Below, piece by piece: positions 61,370 to 64,000 of a stretch of DNA of 64,000 nt. The stretch's first letter is position 1; every line of letters starts with the position of its first letter. The notes beneath the pieces were generated by a model, which worked only from the letters and a program-made list of their open reading frames with translations, did not search any database and was not told the origin of the DNA. The stretch comes from a bacterium. Its GTDB lineage: Bacteria; Myxococcota_A; UBA9160; SZUA-336. A program made the translations under genes and the position numbers. The stretch lies in NCBI GenBank assembly GCA_024226335.1, contig JAAELY010000249.1, positions 1 to 64,000 of the forward strand. Direction: 5' to 3'.

Positions 61370-62755
61370 CTATCTCGGGAGAAGTCGCCGAGTGAGCCCG
61401 AGCACGAGCACCAATCCGAGAGCACCGATCAGAAGCAGGGTTTCCCAGCGGCCCGAGAACAACGGTACGGACACGGCAGCCGAGCGAACCAGCAAGACGT
61501 AGTTGTCGATGCTGATCAGATCGAGCTGCGGACCAAAGAAGTCGCCGGAGGAATGCGTCCCTTCCGCCTTGGGATCGGTTCGCTGGGCACCGGCGCCGTG
61601 AACATCCAGAACACTCCCGAACGGATTGCCCAGCGCCTCGAAGAAGGAGACGTAGACGGCACCGGTACTGCTTGGACTTCCCCCGGTGTCGAGTTCTACA
61701 AAGGTCGTACCGGTCCAGTGGAATCCGTAGTCGCCATTCGGATCGTAGGCGGCGGCCGTCTGGTCCGTCGCGGTGAGCAGGAATAACGAGTCGATCGCGG
61801 GACTCGAGGTCGCGTCGGGCGAACGGGAATAGTCGATCAGGCCTTGAAGTTCCTTGGCGTTGGGCAGGCGCCAGTCGCTGTAGCCGAGGTAGTTCGCGGA
61901 GTTCTTCGTCTGCGCGTAGGCCAGAGCGGCTTCCCAATTCATGCGCACGGAACTATCGGCCTGTGTCCACATCAGGTTCGTAGCACCATCCGTGAGAGTT
62001 CCATCGGCGTTGTCCTGGAGGTCGTTGACGCCGTAGGCAGTACTTCCAGCCACGAACATGGCGTAATACTCTTTATCCGCTCCACCGGGCCCCGGCTCCT
62101 GAAGCGGGTAGCCCTTGATACGGCCGTCGGCGAAGTTGACGCCCATGAAGCTCGAGTCGGCGACCATCGTCGTGCTGGTGTAGTCGGTACTCGTCCAGAC
62201 CTGCATGTCGATGATCCGGTCTCCGGCGCTGATATCTCCCCAGTCGAAGTCGAAGACGGAACCGTCCAGGAAGAACTCTGCCCCGGTTCCAGTGGTTGCA
62301 AGAGGCTGGGGCTGAATTCCGCTGAACTGGATGAGCGAGTACAACTCCTTGACGGTCGGCACGCGCCAATCGCTTCGGCCACCGTAGACGGCGCTATTGA
62401 GCTGCGAAACCTTGGTCGTGAGGTCGGTTCGCAAGAACTTATCGTCCGCGTCGATACCTGAGACGCCATCCCAATCGATGCTCTGTGTCCAGTACAGACC
62501 GGTCACGTCGTCCTGAATCACTTCACCCGCGGATATCACCGTGTAGCTGGGCTGATTGCCGCTGTTCTGCGCATCCTGCCCGTAGAACGCTTCGCTCGAG
62601 GTCGCCGGTGCAGAGATCACATTGCCCAGATCGTCGTAATAGGTCGTCTGCCCGGTATCGACGATCGCAAAAGTCTGTGCCTCGGCAGAGGACGAAACGA
62701 AAATCAACGACAACAGAACGAGCCAGAGTAGTCCAGCGCGTTGCGCAGGTAGCAT
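61370..62755 (-). CDS. DUF1566 repeat surface protein with C-terminal anchor tail
   Basis: A 461-residue exported protein. ATG 62755 starts a signal peptide (MLPAQRAGLLWLVLL to AEAQ). The mature part holds two DUF1566 (Lcl-like) domains: GLYWTQSIDWDGVSG to SDWRVPTVKELYSLI, and NLMWTQADS to SDWRLPNAKELQGLI. Each carries the W-R-(L/V)-P-x-x-K-E-L core. The end is VPLFSGRWETLLLIGALG, a hydrophobic span and RRLLPR, matching the motif-span-basic layout of PEP/IPTL-CTERM sorting tails. Domains of this type bind sugars or mediate adhesion. No exosortase gene is in the window. Confidence 0.85.
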   Translation of the reverse strand: MLPAQRAGLLWLVLLSLIFVSSSAEAQTFAIVDTGQTTYYDDLGNVISAPATSSEAFYGQDAQNSGNQPSYTVISAGEVIQDDVTGLYWTQSIDWDGVSGIDADDKFLRTDLTTKVSQLNSAVYGGRSDWRVPTVKELYSLIQFSGIQPQPLATTGTGAEFFLDGSVFDFDWGDISAGDRIIDMQVWTSTDYTSTTMVADSSFMGVNFADGRIKGYPLQEPGPGGADKEYYAMFVAGSTAYGVNDLQDNADGTLTDGATNLMWTQADSSVRMNWEAALAYAQTKNSANYLGYSDWRLPNAKELQGLIDYSRSPDATSSPAIDSLFLLTATDQTAAAYDPNGDYGFHWTGTTFVELDTGGSPSSTGAVYVSFFEALGNPFGSVLDVHGAGAQRTDPKAEGTHSSGDFFGPQLDLISIDNYVLLVRSAAVSVPLFSGRWETLLLIGALGLVLVLGLTRRLLPR

Positions 62756-62917
62756 GGGTATCTCCAAGAGTTTCAACGCTCTCCCGTCGAAACGGGCCTT
62801 CCAAGAGCAAGCGCTAGTCGCTCGCATTATCTCAGCTGGTCGCGCGCCAATCAATCACCGGTTGGCGTGGCGGATAGAGCGTCTGGAAACGACTGCGACG
62901 GGTTCCGGGCTCCGTTC

Positions 62918-64000
62918 TCAGTCCCGCTGGAGCACGTGCACGACGCAGACGGCGCCGATGCCGACCATGTGTGCCAGGCCAGTGCGCGCTTCGGGCTGTT
63001 GCCGCGGCCCTGCTTCGCCGCGCAACTGGCGCGTCAGTTCGCAGATCTGACCGGCCCCCGTCGGTCCAATCGGGTGGCCCATGCTGAGCAGTCCGCCTGA
63101 TGCACTCACGGCGCAGCGGCCGCCGATTGCGGTATCGCCGTTCGCGAGCATGGCCGCGCCCTCGCCCTCGCCACACAGTCCCATCGCTTCGACGTAAAGC
63201 AGTTCCTCGACGGCGAAGGCGTCGTGGCACTCGATCAGGTCCAGGTCCTGTGGACCGACTCCCGCCTGCTCGTACGCGAGTGAGGTGGTTTCGCTCGTGA
63301 GTTCGGCATCGAAGTTCTTGGCACCGGGATACACGCTCTCGGTGCGTGTGACCGACGCCAACACACGCGGTGCGCGCGACGCCGCGAGGCCCAGGCGGCG
63401 GATCGCGTCGTCTGAGGCCACGATCACCGCCGCTGCTCCTTCTCCGATCGGGCAACACTGCAATCGCGTCAGTGTTCCCGAGATCTGCGGCGGAGCCAGC
63501 ACTTCTTCGAGGCTGCGTACCTTCTGGCGTTGCGCGTAGGGATTGGCCGCACCGTTGCGACTGTTCTTGACGGCCACCTGCGCGACCTGTTCGGGTCGAA
63601 CGCCGTAACGGTGCATGTACTCGTTGCTGAGCAACGCGAAATGCGTGAACGGAGCGACGCGTGCGCCGACCAGATCGCGGATGCCCGCCTTGGCACCCGC
63701 AATGGCCATGGGTCCCGGCTTGTCCACACCCATGGCGAGCGCGACATCGGAGATCCCGCTGGCGACTTCGAGGCAGGCCTGGGCAAAGGCCGTCGAACCA
63801 GATGCCGAGGCATTCTCGACTTGCGCCATGGGAATACCCGTTGCGCCCAGGTGTCGCAGCATGGGGCGCGTAGGAGCCATTCCGAGCATGGCCGTTCCGT
63901 TGTAGACCGACTCGACGTCGCGCCACTGGAGTCCCGCGTCGGCGAGCGCTTCGCGCACTGCGGTCAAGCCGAGCGTCACGTAGGGCGTATCGCCGGCGCG
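62918..64000 (-). CDS. Thiolase-family protein with Ser in the nucleophile position (cut by window end)
   Basis: At least 360 residues of a thiolase/lipid-transfer-protein (SCP-x-like) family member; the frame stays open to the window edge, and the usual N-terminus (G-x-x-x-T-x-F/K) lies beyond. It has VTLGLTAVREALADAGL, the nucleophile region ENASASGSTAF where the normal ENACASG cysteine is a serine (codon TCG), HDAFAVEELLYVEAMGL with the conserved His, and GGLLSMGHPIGPTGAGQ. Loss of the cysteine occurs in lipid-transfer and retro-aldolase relatives such as Ltp2, which act in steroid side-chain cleavage. A partner DUF35 protein would be expected nearby, outside the window. Confidence 0.85.
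   Translation of the reverse strand, partial: RAGDTPYVTLGLTAVREALADAGLQWRDVESVYNGTAMLGMAPTRPMLRHLGATGIPMAQVENASASGSTAFAQACLEVASGISDVALAMGVDKPGPMAIAGAKAGIRDLVGARVAPFTHFALLSNEYMHRYGVRPEQVAQVAVKNSRNGAANPYAQRQKVRSLEEVLAPPQISGTLTRLQCCPIGEGAAAVIVASDDAIRRLGLAASRAPRVLASVTRTESVYPGAKNFDAELTSETTSLAYEQAGVGPQDLDLIECHDAFAVEELLYVEAMGLCGEGEGAAMLANGDTAIGGRCAVSASGGLLSMGHPIGPTGAGQICELTRQLRGEAGPRQQPEARTGLAHMVGIGAVCVVHVLQRD

Noticed and set aside
1-64000. tRNA, rRNA or CRISPR arrays
   Set aside because: No cloverleaf with a CCA-type end, no rRNA-like stretch and no regularly spaced direct repeats were seen on reading the window.

Overview
The window is 64 kb of high-GC bacterial DNA with about 52 genes, mostly in head-to-tail operons. 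No rRNA, tRNA or CRISPR array was seen. The content suggests an uncultured Deltaproteobacteria-like lineage (Myxococcota, Desulfobacterota or Binatota grade): large multihaem cytochromes, corrinoid methyltransferases with a RACE activator, quinol NO reductase under a sigma-54 activator, and many fatty-acid or xenobiotic family enzymes. This placement is inference from gene content only; there is no phylogenetic marker in the window.

Layout. 1-180: right end of an IS630-type insertion sequence, abutting a sugar-acid/cyclitol operon (195-5244: IolD-like ThDP enzyme, aldehyde dehydrogenase, sugar-acid dehydratase). 5272-7390: hairpin terminator, TRL-like lipoprotein, CgeB-like glycosyltransferase. 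7623-10111: GCS2-type carboxylate-amine ligase overlapping an aspartoacylase-type deacylase. 10113-15617: lone GspE-type ATPase, nitronate monooxygenase-like enzyme, TetR regulator divergent from a fatty-acid hydroxylase, enoyl-CoA hydratase, small membrane protein. 15630-23272: norR divergent from norZ (qNOR), followed by one uninterrupted frame that fuses a molybdopterin oxidoreductase to a NifS/IscS-type cysteine desulfurase. 23282-25327: sulfatase, CBS-domain protein.

25394-37998 is the most striking region: an electron-transfer locus with six multihaem c-type cytochromes (about 49 haem-binding motifs, several of the rare CX3CH or CX4CH type), two NHL-propeller lipoproteins, an outer-membrane beta-barrel candidate and a periplasmic prolyl isomerase. 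It has the parts of a porin-cytochrome conduit moving electrons across the outer membrane, but the arrangement of alternating cytochrome and propeller genes is not one I can name. 38056-42293: RND transporter and its adaptor.

42448-50945: corrinoid methyl-transfer operon on the minus strand (two corrinoid proteins, two UroD-family methyltransferases, a homocysteine S-methyltransferase-like protein, a MetH-activation-like protein and a RACE reductive activator), ending in a ferritin-like di-iron protein preceded by its own operator-like dyad. 51098-57012: plus-strand cluster of L-2-hydroxyglutarate-oxidase-like flavoenzyme, histidinol-dehydrogenase-family enzyme, SDR remnant, threonine/cysteate-synthase-like enzyme and alkylsulfatase-like MBL protein. 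57116-64000: di-iron hydrolase-like protein, ICMT-like methyltransferase, arylamine N-acetyltransferase, PNPOx-like flavoprotein, QueG-like Fe-S protein, DUF1566 surface protein with a C-terminal sorting-like tail, and a thiolase-like protein cut by the window end.
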